A DNA stretch of 40,746 nt from assembly GCF_001700515.1 (NCBI RefSeq), contig NZ_MAUD01000074.1, positions 1 to 40,746 on the forward strand. The letters run 5' to 3'. Below the pieces are notes generated by a model. The model saw nothing but the letters and a program-made list of their open reading frames with translations. It did no database searches and was not told where the DNA came from. The position numbers and the translations under genes were made by a program. The stretch is from Streptomyces lushanensis (GTDB lineage: Bacteria > Actinomycetota > Actinomycetes > Streptomycetales > Streptomycetaceae). Shown one piece after another: positions 1 to 7,444 of this stretch (positions are counted from its first letter, which is position 1; each line of letters begins with the position of its first letter).

Positions 1-669
1 GCCGCCGCCGTACGGGTGCGCGAGGACGAACTCCCGCAGCGCGCGCTGCCCCGCCGTGGTGATCCGCCGCCCGGTGAGGGACGAACAGACCACGCCGACG
101 ACGACCCCCGCGAACAGTGTCGGCAGCAGGGAGAAGCCGGCCGGACTGCCGTCGCCCGGCACGGAGCCCGCGACGAACACCATGATGGCGAGGACGAAGC
201 ACACGGGCAGCCCGATGAGACAGATCAGCGCCTGTGTCCCGCCCCAGCGTCCGGGCCCGCGCGCCTCGGCCGGAGGCACCAGCAGACCCCGGGCCGCGAG
301 CGTGTCGCCCACCCGCTGCACGGCGGGACCGCGCATCACCGCGAGCCGGAGCGTGTGCAGCGCGCCGTTCGGCGCCAGGGCGTGTTCCTGGATCACCGCC
401 TGCTCCACCTCGTTCCTGGCGATCGGGTGCGGTACGGAGACGATGCCGGGGCCGCCGACGACCAGCCGCCCGTCCGCGTGCATCCCGGCGATCGCGGCGT
501 CCGCGACCCGGCCGGGACCGCCGCCGAGGAAGGCGGCCTCCATCGCCTCGTGGACGGGACCGCCCGGGCCGCGGCGGCGCAGCCGGACCACGGTGGTGAT
601 CAGCAGGACGCAGGAGACGATCACGGCGAGGTGGACCACCGTCACGAGAATCACGGTCATCGTCGTCAT
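1..669 (-). CDS. TIGR04222 domain-containing membrane protein, C-terminus cut by window edge
   Basis: The frame is open from an ATG at 669 to the window edge, giving 223 visible residues. A membrane anchor spans about residues 5-27. A soluble part (about 35-140) carries the alternating hydrophobic pattern of TIGR04222 proteins, including an [12 protein letters not shown] motif near 81. Two more membrane segments follow (about 146-170 and 178-198), then a short basic stretch that ends HPYGGG at the edge. From memory, TIGR04222 proteins often continue into a Gly-rich tail, sometimes with Cys; the visible end fits the start of such a tail, but the tail lies outside the window. The ATG overlaps the stop of the DUF692 gene by four bases (ATGA), so translation is probably coupled. 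A second in-frame ATG at 660 is the alternative start. Function unknown; it may be a partner or substrate of the DUF692 enzyme (inference). Confidence 0.8.
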   Translation of the reverse strand, partial: MTTMTVILVTVVHLAVIVSCVLLITTVVRLRRRGPGGPVHEAMEAAFLGGGPGRVADAAIAGMHADGRLVVGGPGIVSVPHPIARNEVEQAVIQEHALAPNGALHTLRLAVMRGPAVQRVGDTLAARGLLVPPAEARGPGRWGGTQALICLIGLPVCFVLAIMVFVAGSVPGDGSPAGFSLLPTLFAGVVVGVVCSSLTGRRITTAGQRALREFVLAHPYGGG

Positions 670-2021
670 CTCCCGATCCCGATGAGCGCGGCGCGCGCCC
701 TGCGGACGAGCCGGGTCGCCCGGCGCGGCGGACGCGATCCGGCGCGCTCCTGCCACCAGAGGGTCAGCTCCCGCCGGGCGACGGGATCGTCCGGCCGTCC
801 GTCGATCAGCAGATGCTCGGCGAAGTCGAGCGCGTCACGGCGGTAACCGGCGCGCATCGGCTGTTTCGCGGCGTACGGGAGAAAGGCCGGCCGGTAGCCG
901 CTGCCCAGGATCTCGGGCAGTTCGGGCGCGACCTTGGCGATCACGTCGGCACGCTTGGCGGCGAGGGCGCGGCTCTGCACCCGCACGCGCCGGGTGTCGA
1001 ACCCTTCGGGGACGGGCGTACCGGCGACCAGCGCGGAGAGCAGGGCCGCCTGGCGCAGCGCGAGCCGCTCACGCGTGGCGTCGGTGGGCGGCCGGTGCGG
1101 TGCGGGAGCTGCGGGAGGCGCCGCCGGTACGGGCACGGCGGCGGGCTCACCCGTAGCCGTGGCTGTGGCTGTGGCCGCACCGGTGCCGGCGGCGATCGTG
1201 AGCGTCTCGCGTATCACCGTCAGCTCGCCCGCCAGCTCCGCCGCCGGCGGGAAGTCGTCGTCCCGCTCCAGCAGCACACCGGGCGGCGCGACCCGCGAGC
1301 GCAGCTCCGCCAGCACGTCGAGGACCGGCCGGGTGACCGGGTGCGCGTGGGTGTCGTGCCAGACGCCGTCACGCTCCACCCCGCCCGCCACATGGACATA
1401 GGCGATGGCCTCGACCGGCAGTTCGTCCAGCGCCTTCGCCGGATCCTCGCCGCGGTTCACCTGGTTGGTGTGCAGATTGGCGACGTCGATCAGCAGCCGG
1501 ACACCGGTGCGCTCGACCAGTTCCGCGAGGAACTGGCCCTCGCTCAGCTCCTCGCCGGGCCAGGAGATCAGCGCCGCGATGTTCTCCACGGCGAGCGGTA
1601 CGGGCAGTGCGTCCTGGGCGATCCGTATGTTCTCGCAGAGCACCCGCAGGGCGTCCCTGGTCCGTGGCACCGGCAGCAGATGACCCGCTTCGAGCGCCGG
1701 GGACGCGGTGAGCGGCCCTCCGGCCCGTACGAACGCGATGTGCTCGGTGACCAGCGGTGAGCCGAGCGCCCCGGCGCGCTCCGCGAGATCCGCGAGCCGC
1801 CGTGCGTCGGGCCGGTCCGCGCCGCCCAGACCGAGCGAGACACCGTGCGGGACGACGGTGACTCCGCGCTCCCGGAGCCGTACGAGCGAGTCGGGCAGAT
1901 GGCCGGCGCAGAGGTTCTCCGCGACGGCCTCGACCCAGTCGATCCCGGACAGCCCTTCCACCGCGTCGGCTATCTCCGGGCGCCAGCCGATACCGATCCC
2001 CAGCTCTGGTGTGCCGTTCAT
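666..2021 (-). CDS. DUF692 (MNIO) multinuclear iron oxidase fused to a DUF2063/BufC-like helical domain
   Basis: The product has 451 residues. The ATG at 2021 is chosen because GGAGGGGG lies just upstream; the frame opens further upstream without a ribosome site. Residues 1-275 form the DUF692 TIM barrel. Ligand-type residues are visible: H59 (HGVSLGLGG), H94 (VTEH), E146 (VENIA), D179/N182/H184 (DVANLH), H210, D223/H225/H227 (HDTHAHP) and E252. This family uses two or three irons to modify Cys or other residues in peptides (methanobactin MbnB, TglH, bufferin BufB). An Ala/Thr/Pro-rich linker (about 278-315) follows. The C-terminal part (318-405) is helical, with the pattern [16 protein letters not shown] and [10 protein letters not shown], reminiscent of the separate partner proteins DUF2063/HvfC/BufC. 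The stop overlaps the TIGR04222 start. The family call is firm; the fusion assignment and any peptide substrate are inference. Confidence 0.88.
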   Translation of the reverse strand: MNGTPELGIGIGWRPEIADAVEGLSGIDWVEAVAENLCAGHLPDSLVRLRERGVTVVPHGVSLGLGGADRPDARRLADLAERAGALGSPLVTEHIAFVRAGGPLTASPALEAGHLLPVPRTRDALRVLCENIRIAQDALPVPLAVENIAALISWPGEELSEGQFLAELVERTGVRLLIDVANLHTNQVNRGEDPAKALDELPVEAIAYVHVAGGVERDGVWHDTHAHPVTRPVLDVLAELRSRVAPPGVLLERDDDFPPAAELAGELTVIRETLTIAAGTGAATATATATGEPAAVPVPAAPPAAPAPHRPPTDATRERLALRQAALLSALVAGTPVPEGFDTRRVRVQSRALAAKRADVIAKVAPELPEILGSGYRPAFLPYAAKQPMRAGYRRDALDFAEHLLIDGRPDDPVARRELTLWWQERAGSRPPRRATRLVRRARAALIGIGR

Positions 2022-2145
2022 GGCTCCCCCTCCTCGGTGCGCGACAGCGCAACGGTGCAGAGGTGATGACCCCGCCGGGCGCCGCTGAATCCGTTGAGAG
2101 GGACGTTCAGAGGTCGATTTGAGGTTCCCCGGCGCCACGGCCCGG

Positions 2146-2958
2146 CTATGGCGTGGGTGCCGGTGGAGCGGGTGGCTGCTGTTCCGTTCCGGGCTCCGGG
2201 CGGTTGGTGTTGATCGCGGTCGGCGCGCCCGGCTGGGTGGAGGGCCGGGAGGTGAAGGACTGGTCGCCGGTGGCCTCCACGGGTGACGGCGCCGGCGGAA
2301 GGTTACCGTTCGGGGGCGGCGGCCCGGTCGGGCTGGCGGTGGCGGCGCCCGCGGCCTCGTTGGCGATGCTGTCGAAGTCGACGAAGCCGGTGGCCTCCAG
2401 CATCGTGATGTGGTCGAGGACGGTCTGGTTGGCGTCGCTGGCGAGCTGCCGTATCAGGGTGTTTCTCGTCGTGTGCCGTACCTGCGCGATCACCGCGAAC
2501 ACCTTGCCGTGCGCGTTGCGCAGCAGATTGGCGAACTTCCGCTCGTACTCCTGGCCCGTGGCGGCGGACAGCTCCCTGAGCCAGCCCTGCTGCTGTTCGG
2601 TCGGCTGGTTCGGCAGCTCGACCCCGAGCTTGGCCGCCACGTCACGGGCCCGCTTGTCGAGGTCGGTGTGGCCGACGACCAGATGGTCGCCGCAGTCCTT
2701 GATGGCCTGGCTGGGCGCGCGCTGGATCGCCTGCTGCCCGGCCGGCAGCTCCCAGAGCCCGGCCAGCCGCACCTTGACCAGCAGATCGCGGTCGATCGCG
2801 GTGAGCGGCCCCCACTGTGTCGCGACGGACGAGGCATTGAGATTGGCCTGCCCGGTGCCGGAACGGTCGGCGTAGGACCAGACGGGGAAGGCCAGCGCCC
2901 CGACCGTGGCGACAAGTGCCGCGATGATGAGCGCCGTACCGTTGATGCGTCGCAACAA
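2146..2958 (-). CDS. DUF4142 domain-containing exported protein
   Basis: The product has 270 residues from a TTG at 2958, chosen because GGAGG ends seven bases before it. A GTG at 3000 opens the same frame but lacks a ribosome site and would bury the signal sequence. Residues 1-30 are an N-terminal signal or anchor (two Arg, then a hydrophobic stretch ending near FPVWSYA). Residues about 45-205 form the helical, ferritin-like DUF4142 domain. The rest is a Pro/Thr/Ser-rich low-complexity tail rich in PP pairs, as in wall-spanning proteins. DUF4142 has no settled function. It lies 124 bases upstream of the DUF692-TIGR04222 pair on the same strand and could belong to the same envelope function, but no overlap or shared promoter is visible. 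Confidence 0.8.
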   Translation of the reverse strand: MLRRINGTALIIAALVATVGALAFPVWSYADRSGTGQANLNASSVATQWGPLTAIDRDLLVKVRLAGLWELPAGQQAIQRAPSQAIKDCGDHLVVGHTDLDKRARDVAAKLGVELPNQPTEQQQGWLRELSAATGQEYERKFANLLRNAHGKVFAVIAQVRHTTRNTLIRQLASDANQTVLDHITMLEATGFVDFDSIANEAAGAATASPTGPPPPNGNLPPAPSPVEATGDQSFTSRPSTQPGAPTAINTNRPEPGTEQQPPAPPAPTP

Positions 2959-3067
2959 TGTGCTGCCTCCCGAACCGATATAGGACACCGCTGAACCCAC
3001 CGCCGGCCCGTGGGCCGTTCAACCTGCTCGGCGGTACCGGGAGATACGTACGTGGACGGCGAAACGT

Positions 3068-3868
3068 TCAGTTCCGCAGCGCCGGGTGATCGGCGACCAC
3101 GGTGGCGCTGCCCGGCGCGATCTCGGTGAAGCCCGCGTCGCGGACCACGGGAAGGCCCGCGGCGGTGAGTTCACGCCAGTGCGCCGCACCGGGAGTGCGT
3201 ACGGCGAGCGGGAAGCCCGCGGTCCGCCACGCCTTGCGCTCCGTGTCCGACAGCTCCCACCAGGCGAGCTGGGCGCCGTGCCCGGCCTGGGCCATGGCCT
3301 TGCCGGCGGACATGTCCAACTCGGGGTTGAGCCAGAGGACGGGGTGCGCCGGGTCGGGGGCCGACGGTGGCCCGGGGTCGGCGAGGTCGGTGCCCGAGAC
3401 CTGGAGCCTGGCCAGCTCCTTGGGCCAGCCGTCGAGCGGGACCGGCGGGAAGACCCGTACCTCGGCGGGCGGTACGGCCTCCGGCGCCGAGAGGCCCGTA
3501 CCGCTGACCGACAGGCCCGGGAGCGCCGAGGCGCGGCGCCACTCCGCGCCGCGCGCCCGCCGCACCACCTTGCGGATCCGGGCGTCCTGCCAGTCCCGTA
3601 CCGCCTTCGCCCACTCGCCCTCGCCCAGCGACCGTTCGTCGGAGAGCATGACCAGCACCGCGCGGGCCGCCGTCTCCAGGGCGTCGGTACGGGCCGGGGG
3701 CGTGGCCCTCTCGATATGGACCACCAGCGGCAGCACGAACTGCGGAGCCTCGTCGCGGGCCGTCCGCTCGTGCCGGAACGGGCTGTCGGTGCCGTCGCCG
3801 TTGCCTGCGGGGGTGCCGCTGCCGGTGCCGGCTCCGCTGCCGGGGACGTCGTCGCTGTCGCTGCTCAC
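3068..3868 (-). CDS. Peptidyl-tRNA hydrolase PTH2 family protein
   Basis: The product has 266 residues from a GTG at 3868 preceded by TGGAG. A longer frame to 4078 exists but runs through the divergent promoter and into the AIM24 coding region, so it is rejected. The N-terminal 30 residues are Gly/Asp/Ser-rich and disordered. The C-terminal about 100 residues match PTH2: SAGKAMAQAGHGAQLAWW carries the catalytic Lys and the Q-x-G-H-x-x pattern, followed by PLAVRTPGAAHW and a DAGFTEIAPGS strand. PTH2 enzymes cleave peptidyl-tRNA that has dropped off the ribosome, releasing tRNA in the cytosol. The region before the domain is longer than in archaeal PTH2 (about 115 residues), which is usual for actinobacterial members. 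It is divergent from AIM24. Confidence 0.85.
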   Translation of the reverse strand: MSSDSDDVPGSGAGTGSGTPAGNGDGTDSPFRHERTARDEAPQFVLPLVVHIERATPPARTDALETAARAVLVMLSDERSLGEGEWAKAVRDWQDARIRKVVRRARGAEWRRASALPGLSVSGTGLSAPEAVPPAEVRVFPPVPLDGWPKELARLQVSGTDLADPGPPSAPDPAHPVLWLNPELDMSAGKAMAQAGHGAQLAWWELSDTERKAWRTAGFPLAVRTPGAAHWRELTAAGLPVVRDAGFTEIAPGSATVVADHPALRN

Positions 3869-3950
3869 GGCTCCAGTCTGCCAGCCGCCTCCGGCGCGCC
3901 TTCCGCCGGATTCTTGGCGGAAGGGAAGCCTCCGGGCGAGTATGCACGGC

Positions 3951-4628
3951 ATGAAGAGCGACCTTTTCACCGCGGAGTATCTGGCACAGCCGGCGACGGC
4001 ACCCGGGATGACCCTCCAGAACGCCAAATCGATCAAGTACGCCGTCAACGGCGAGATGCACGCCCGGCAGGGCTCCATGATCGCCTACCGGGGCAGTCTC
4101 CAGTTCGAGCGGAAGAGCCAGGGCCTCGGCGGCATGCTCAAGCGGGCCGTCACGGGCGAGGGTCTGCCGCTGATGGCCGTCCGGGGACAGGGTGAGGCCT
4201 GGTTCGCCCAGGAGGCCGCCAACTGCTTCATCGTCGACGTGGAACACGGTGACTCGCTCACCGTCAGCGGCCGTAACGTGCTCTGCTTCGATCCGACTCT
4301 CGCGTACGGGATAAAGACGGTGAAGGGTGCCGGTGTGGCCGGCGGCGGGCTCTTCAACAGCGTGTTCACCGGCTACGGCAAGCTCGGTCTGATCTGCGAG
4401 GGCACACCGATCGTGATCCCCGTCACAGCGCAGTCGCCGGTGTACGTCGACACGGACGCGGTCGTCGGCTGGAGCACCCAGCTCGGCACCTCGCTGCACC
4501 GTTCGCAGTCCGTCGGCTCGATGATCCGCGGCGGCTCGGGCGAGGCCGTCCAGCTCATGCTCCAGGGAGAGGGTTTCGTGATCGTCCGGCCGAGCGAGAC
4601 GACCCCGACGAAGCCCGCCGCGCACTGA
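3951..4628 (+). CDS. AIM24 family protein
   Basis: The product has 225 residues. An ATG at 3942 (three codons longer) is equally possible, and the ribosome site is poor for both. The protein is an all-beta, Gly-rich AIM24 repeat fold: an N-terminal region with KYAVNGEMHARQGSMIAYRG, then GEAWFA, a strand around VDVEHGDSLTVSGRNVLCFD, a Gly-rich turn (VAGGGLFNSVFTGYG) and the closing strands LICEGTPIVIPV and VGWSTQ. Yeast AIM24 is mitochondrial; bacterial members (once annotated TerD- or TIGR00266-like) have no established biochemical role. It has no signal peptide. It stands alone, divergent from the PTH2 gene, with 81 bases between the starts. Confidence 0.85.
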   Translation: MKSDLFTAEYLAQPATAPGMTLQNAKSIKYAVNGEMHARQGSMIAYRGSLQFERKSQGLGGMLKRAVTGEGLPLMAVRGQGEAWFAQEAANCFIVDVEHGDSLTVSGRNVLCFDPTLAYGIKTVKGAGVAGGGLFNSVFTGYGKLGLICEGTPIVIPVTAQSPVYVDTDAVVGWSTQLGTSLHRSQSVGSMIRGGSGEAVQLMLQGEGFVIVRPSETTPTKPAAH

Positions 4629-4649
4629 CCCCGCCGGCCCGCGCCGCGG

Positions 4650-4677
4650 TTGGCGGCGCGCCGCGACCGAGTACGCT
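4650..4677 (+). promoter_or_regulatory. Candidate leaderless promoter for the CxxC mini-protein
   Basis: TTGGCG (4650-4655) and TACGCT (4672-4677) are 16 bases apart and fit streptomycete HrdB-type -35 and -10 boxes (TTGnCn, TAnnnT). Seven bases separate the -10 box from the ATG at 4685. Transcription would therefore start at or next to the A of the start codon, giving a leaderless mRNA, which agrees with the lack of a ribosome site. Confidence 0.45.
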
Positions 4678-4684
4678 CGACGGT

Positions 4685-4870
4685 ATGAGTGAGGGCGGTA
4701 TGAGCGGGAAGACGGACGTGGACGCGGACCGGTCCGGGGCGCAGGAGACCGTGTACGCGGACTGTGTGCACTGCGCAGAGCCGACCGAGTACCCGGAGTC
4801 GGTCAAGGGCGTGACGCTCTGTCCCGTCTGCGAGTGGCAGGAGGCCCAGCGGACGGCCTGTTCGGGCTGA
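4685..4870 (+). CDS. Small double-CxxC zinc-ribbon-like protein
   Basis: The product has 61 residues. Two CxxC pairs (C27/C30 in DCVHC and C46/C49 in CPVC) are spaced 15 residues apart, the layout of a small zinc ribbon; a further Cys is at 59. The N-terminal 20 residues are acidic and probably disordered. The conserved-looking core runs from VYADCVHC to CEWQEAQR. I do not know a function; a metal-binding or nucleic-acid-binding accessory role is only a guess. The start at 4685 fits the leaderless promoter; an in-frame ATG at 4700 has GAGGGCGG before it and is the alternative. The gene converges on the deacetylase gene. Confidence 0.75.
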   Translation: MSEGGMSGKTDVDADRSGAQETVYADCVHCAEPTEYPESVKGVTLCPVCEWQEAQRTACSG

Positions 4871-4879
4871 GCCTCCTGC

Positions 4880-4898
4880 ACCCGGGCCGTTCCCGGGT
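4880..4898. terminator. Bidirectional hairpin between convergent genes
   Basis: ACCCGGG (4880-4886) and CCCGGGT (4892-4898) form a perfect 7-bp stem with a 5-base loop. It lies in the 35-base gap between the convergent CxxC gene and the deacetylase gene. There is no U-tract, as is usual in Streptomyces. Confidence 0.6.
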
Positions 4899-4905
4899 CC
4901 CGTGC

Positions 4906-5754
4906 TCAGTGCCGCATCAGCTCGGAGACCTTGACGAAGCGGTAGCCGCGCCTGCGCAGCTCCGGCACGATCCTGCCGACCGCCTCCTCCGTCACCGGCG
5001 CCGCGCTGCGCGTGCAGTGCATCACCACCAGCGAGCCCGGTTTCACATCCTTCAGGACCTGTTCGGCGACGGCGTCCGCGTCCGTGGCGAAGGCGTCCCC
5101 GCTGACGACGTCCCACTGGACGGCGGTCACCTTGGCCGGGGCGAGGGCCCGGAGCGCGGTGTCGTCGTAGCAGCCGCCCGGGAAGCGGAAGTACGGCACC
5201 ACATTCCGGGCGCCCGCGGCCCGGAACGCGGCGAACGCGCGCTCCACGTCCTCGGCCATCCTCTGCTCGCCGATGGTGGGCAGCCCGAAGCAGTCGGCGG
5301 TGTAGGCGTAGTGGCTGTAGGAGTGGTTGGCGATCTCGAAGACCGGGTCGCCGCCGATCGCCTTCGCCTGGCTCGGATACTCCTCGGCCCACCGCCCGGT
5401 CATGAAGACCGTCGACGGTACGCGGAGCCGGCGCAGCAGGGAGATCAGGGAGGGGTTGTCGAACCGCTCGCCGCCCGCCGCGCGGGTTCCCTGATCGGCC
5501 GTCATGTCGGCGTCGAAGGTGAGCGCCACGGTCTTGCCGGCGGCCGGGGTCCCGCGCTTGAACACCGGCGTCAGTCCGTCGGGACCGGGGGCCAGGGTCG
5601 GTGGCGCCTCGACCCCCTTGCTCCCGGGAGCCCCGGAGCGGGAGGCGGAGGGCGAGGGGGGCGACTCCGTGCCGGCGCCGCATCCGGCGAGCGCGGCGGC
5701 CAGGACGGCGATGGTGGCGGCGCCGGTGGCGAGCATCCGTACATATGTGGTCAC
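4906..5754 (-). CDS. Polysaccharide deacetylase (NodB-type) lipoprotein
   Basis: The product has 282 residues. A hydrophobic signal ends in a lipobox (LAGC, Cys25), followed by a Ser/Pro linker, so the enzyme is probably tethered outside the membrane. NodB motifs are complete: motif 1 TFDADMT (D81, D83), motif 2 NHSYSH (H144, H148, the metal-binding pair) and motif 3 RFPGGCYDD (R190-G193). A late VVMHC segment supplies the usual His. These enzymes remove N- or O-acetyl groups from peptidoglycan or other glycans using a divalent metal. The GTG at 5754 is used. No ribosome site precedes it, and an in-frame ATG at 5736 is an alternative that keeps the signal. It lies downstream of PPK2 on the same strand but has its own AT-rich promoter region. 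Confidence 0.87.
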   Translation of the reverse strand: MTTYVRMLATGAATIAVLAAALAGCGAGTESPPSPSASRSGAPGSKGVEAPPTLAPGPDGLTPVFKRGTPAAGKTVALTFDADMTADQGTRAAGGERFDNPSLISLLRRLRVPSTVFMTGRWAEEYPSQAKAIGGDPVFEIANHSYSHYAYTADCFGLPTIGEQRMAEDVERAFAAFRAAGARNVVPYFRFPGGCYDDTALRALAPAKVTAVQWDVVSGDAFATDADAVAEQVLKDVKPGSLVVMHCTRSAAPVTEEAVGRIVPELRRRGYRFVKVSELMRH

Positions 5755-5758
5755 TCAC

Positions 5759-5778
5759 GGAAAATATATGACGATATG
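5759..5778 (-). promoter_or_regulatory. AT-rich promoter region of the deacetylase gene
   Basis: On the minus strand this reads CATATCGTCATATATTTTCC, a strikingly AT-rich patch in GC-rich DNA. It contains a direct repeat of CATAT eight bases apart. TATATT (5768-5763) is a good -10 candidate eight bases before the GTG start. No convincing -35 box is visible. Confidence 0.4.
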
Positions 5779-5807
5779 CCCGAATCGGTTGTACGGCACT
5801 CGCGCGG

Positions 5808-6701
5808 TCAGGGCATCTTCAGCAGCCTGTCCCGGGCCTCTCCGACGTCGAAGCCCGCCTTCGGATAGACCGGATCCAGGGCTTCGAGATGCTCCAGGAG
5901 CAGTGCGCTGATCGCCCAGTTGCGGTACCACTTGCGGTCCGCCGGGACCAGGTACCAGGGTGCCGTGCCGGTGGAGCAGCGTTCGAGGGCCAGTTCGTAC
6001 GCCTTGCGGTACGCGGGCCACAGGGCGCGGTCGTCGATGTCGGCCGGGCTGAACTTCCAGTGCTTGTCCGGGTTGTCGAGACGGGCCAGCAGCCGGGCGC
6101 GCTGTTCGTCGTGGCCGAGGTGGAGGAAGACCTTGACGACGGTGGTGCCCGTCTCGGCGAGCGACCGCTCGAAGAGATTGATCTCGCCGTAGCGCCGGTC
6201 GAGTTCGGCGCGCGGGACCAGCTCGCGCACCCGGGCGATCAGGACGTCCTCGTAGTGCGAGCGGTCGAAGATACCGATCTCGCCGGGCTCGGGCAGAGCG
6301 CGTCTGACGCGCCAGAGGAAGGGATGGCTCCGCTCCCGCGCGGTGGGCGTCTTGAACGCCCTGACCCGGCAGCCCGCGGGATTGAAGTGCCCGATCACAT
6401 GCTTGACCGTGCCGCCCTTGCCGCTGGTGTCCATGCCCTGGAGGACGAGCAGCAGCCGACGGGGGTCGCCCGCCGTGCTGGCCGCGTACAGCCGGTCCTG
6501 GAGACCGGCGAGACGCTCCGCCAGCCGGGCGGTGGCGGCGAGTCCCGCCGCCTTGTCCGCCGGGCCGCCCGGGACGGCCCTGGAGTCGTACGAGGAGAGG
6601 TCCACGGGCTCGCCGCCGGGGACGCGCAGCAGCTCGCGAAGAGCCGGCGGATGGTCCCGCCGTCGTTTCCCCTTCTCCTTCGGCGCCGCCGTCCTGGCCA
6701 C
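5808..6701 (-). CDS. Polyphosphate kinase 2 (PPK2) family protein
   Basis: The product has 297 residues from a GTG at 6701 preceded by GGAAGGGG. The frame opens further upstream to 6836 across a terminator hairpin, and that extension is rejected. Walker A is GMDTSGKGG (89-97). The lid/Walker B part is FDRSHYEDVL (145-154), followed by the KWYRNWAIS segment typical of the family near 258-266. PPK2 enzymes move phosphate between polyphosphate and nucleotides (AMP, ADP or GDP). The length and FDRSHYEDVL fit the class that phosphorylates AMP and/or ADP from polyphosphate; the exact class cannot be decided by eye. The N-terminal 20 residues are Lys/Arg-rich. It is cytosolic and probably a single gene. 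Confidence 0.88.
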   Translation of the reverse strand: MARTAAPKEKGKRRRDHPPALRELLRVPGGEPVDLSSYDSRAVPGGPADKAAGLAATARLAERLAGLQDRLYAASTAGDPRRLLLVLQGMDTSGKGGTVKHVIGHFNPAGCRVRAFKTPTARERSHPFLWRVRRALPEPGEIGIFDRSHYEDVLIARVRELVPRAELDRRYGEINLFERSLAETGTTVVKVFLHLGHDEQRARLLARLDNPDKHWKFSPADIDDRALWPAYRKAYELALERCSTGTAPWYLVPADRKWYRNWAISALLLEHLEALDPVYPKAGFDVGEARDRLLKMP

Positions 6702-6800
6702 CGCGCACCCCTTCCGGTCAGATCGGTCGGTCACCTCAGGGTGTGCCGGACCGGCGCGGTCCGCGACCGCTGGGCGCCGCTCCCGCCCCGCGTACGACGG

Positions 6801-6841
6801 CGGCCGTGCCGCCCGGTCCGGTGGACGGGGCGGCACGGCCG
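6801..6841 (-). terminator. Strong hairpin after the OsmC gene
   Basis: CGGCCGTGCCGCCC (6801-6814) and GGGCGGCACGGCCG (6828-6841) form a perfect 14-bp stem with a 13-base loop. It lies 38 bases past the OsmC stop, so it is the likely OsmC terminator separating it from PPK2. Confidence 0.75.
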
Positions 6842-6879
6842 GTGGGACCGGAGCGGGGAGGACCGGCGCCGGAACCGGG

Positions 6880-7308
6880 TCAGGAGGCGAGCGACGCGCT
6901 CAGCGTGATCGTCGTGCCCGTGAGCGCCTGGCTCACCGGGCAGTTCACCTTCGCGTCCTCGGCGGCCTTGACGAAGTCCGCCTCGTCCAGGCCGGGAACG
7001 TTGCCCTCGACCGTGAGGTGGATGCCGGTGATGCCGGTGCCGGGCTGGAAGGTGACATCGGCCTGCGTGGTGAGCCTGGTCGGCGGTGTGCCGGCCTTGG
7101 CGAGACCGTTCGAGAGCGCCATCGAGAAGCAGCTCGAATGGGCGGCGGCGATCAGCTCCTCCGGGCTGGTCCTGCCGTTCGCCGCCTCCGCGCGGGAGGG
7201 CCAGGAGACCTGCTGGTCCGGGATGCCCGAGGAGTCGAAGGAGACGGTGCCCGTGCCCTGGAGGAGGTTGCCCTCCCAGACCGTGTGCGCCTGGCGCGTG
7301 GTGGCCAT
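6880..7308 (-). CDS. OsmC/Ohr family peroxide-detoxifying protein
   Basis: The product has 142 residues from an ATG at 7308 preceded by AGAAGGG. The two redox Cys of the family are present: C60 in AAHSSCFSMAL and C123 in KVNCPVSQAL. R39 and E51 take the positions of the conserved Arg/Glu pair. OsmC/Ohr enzymes are thiol peroxidases that reduce organic hydroperoxides (and, for OsmC, some H2O2) in the cytosol. The opening TVWEGNLLQGTGTV fits the OsmC branch better than Ohr. No OhrR-type regulator gene or AT-rich OhrR operator is seen nearby. It lies 136 bases downstream of the ZapE-like gene on the same strand. Confidence 0.9.
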   Translation of the reverse strand: MATTRQAHTVWEGNLLQGTGTVSFDSSGIPDQQVSWPSRAEAANGRTSPEELIAAAHSSCFSMALSNGLAKAGTPPTRLTTQADVTFQPGTGITGIHLTVEGNVPGLDEADFVKAAEDAKVNCPVSQALTGTTITLSASLAS

Positions 7309-7444
7309 GGTGGAACCCTTCTGCTTGGAACTGGGTGGTACAGATGCGACGGCCACGACGGCGGAACGGCCTGCCCTTCCCGGGCCACCGGACCCGCCGC
7401 GGCGGCGCACCTGCCGACCTGCCGAACGTGTTGACCTGTCGAAC

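Noticed and set aside
16..1760. Long plus-strand open frames opposite TIGR04222 and DUF692 genes
   Set aside because: Arg/Gly/Ala/Pro-rich shadow frames without ribosome sites, antisense to genes with clear family motifs.
3869..4078. Longer N-terminus of the PTH2 protein
   Set aside because: It would run across the divergent promoter and into AIM24 coding sequence; the GTG at 3868 has a ribosome site.
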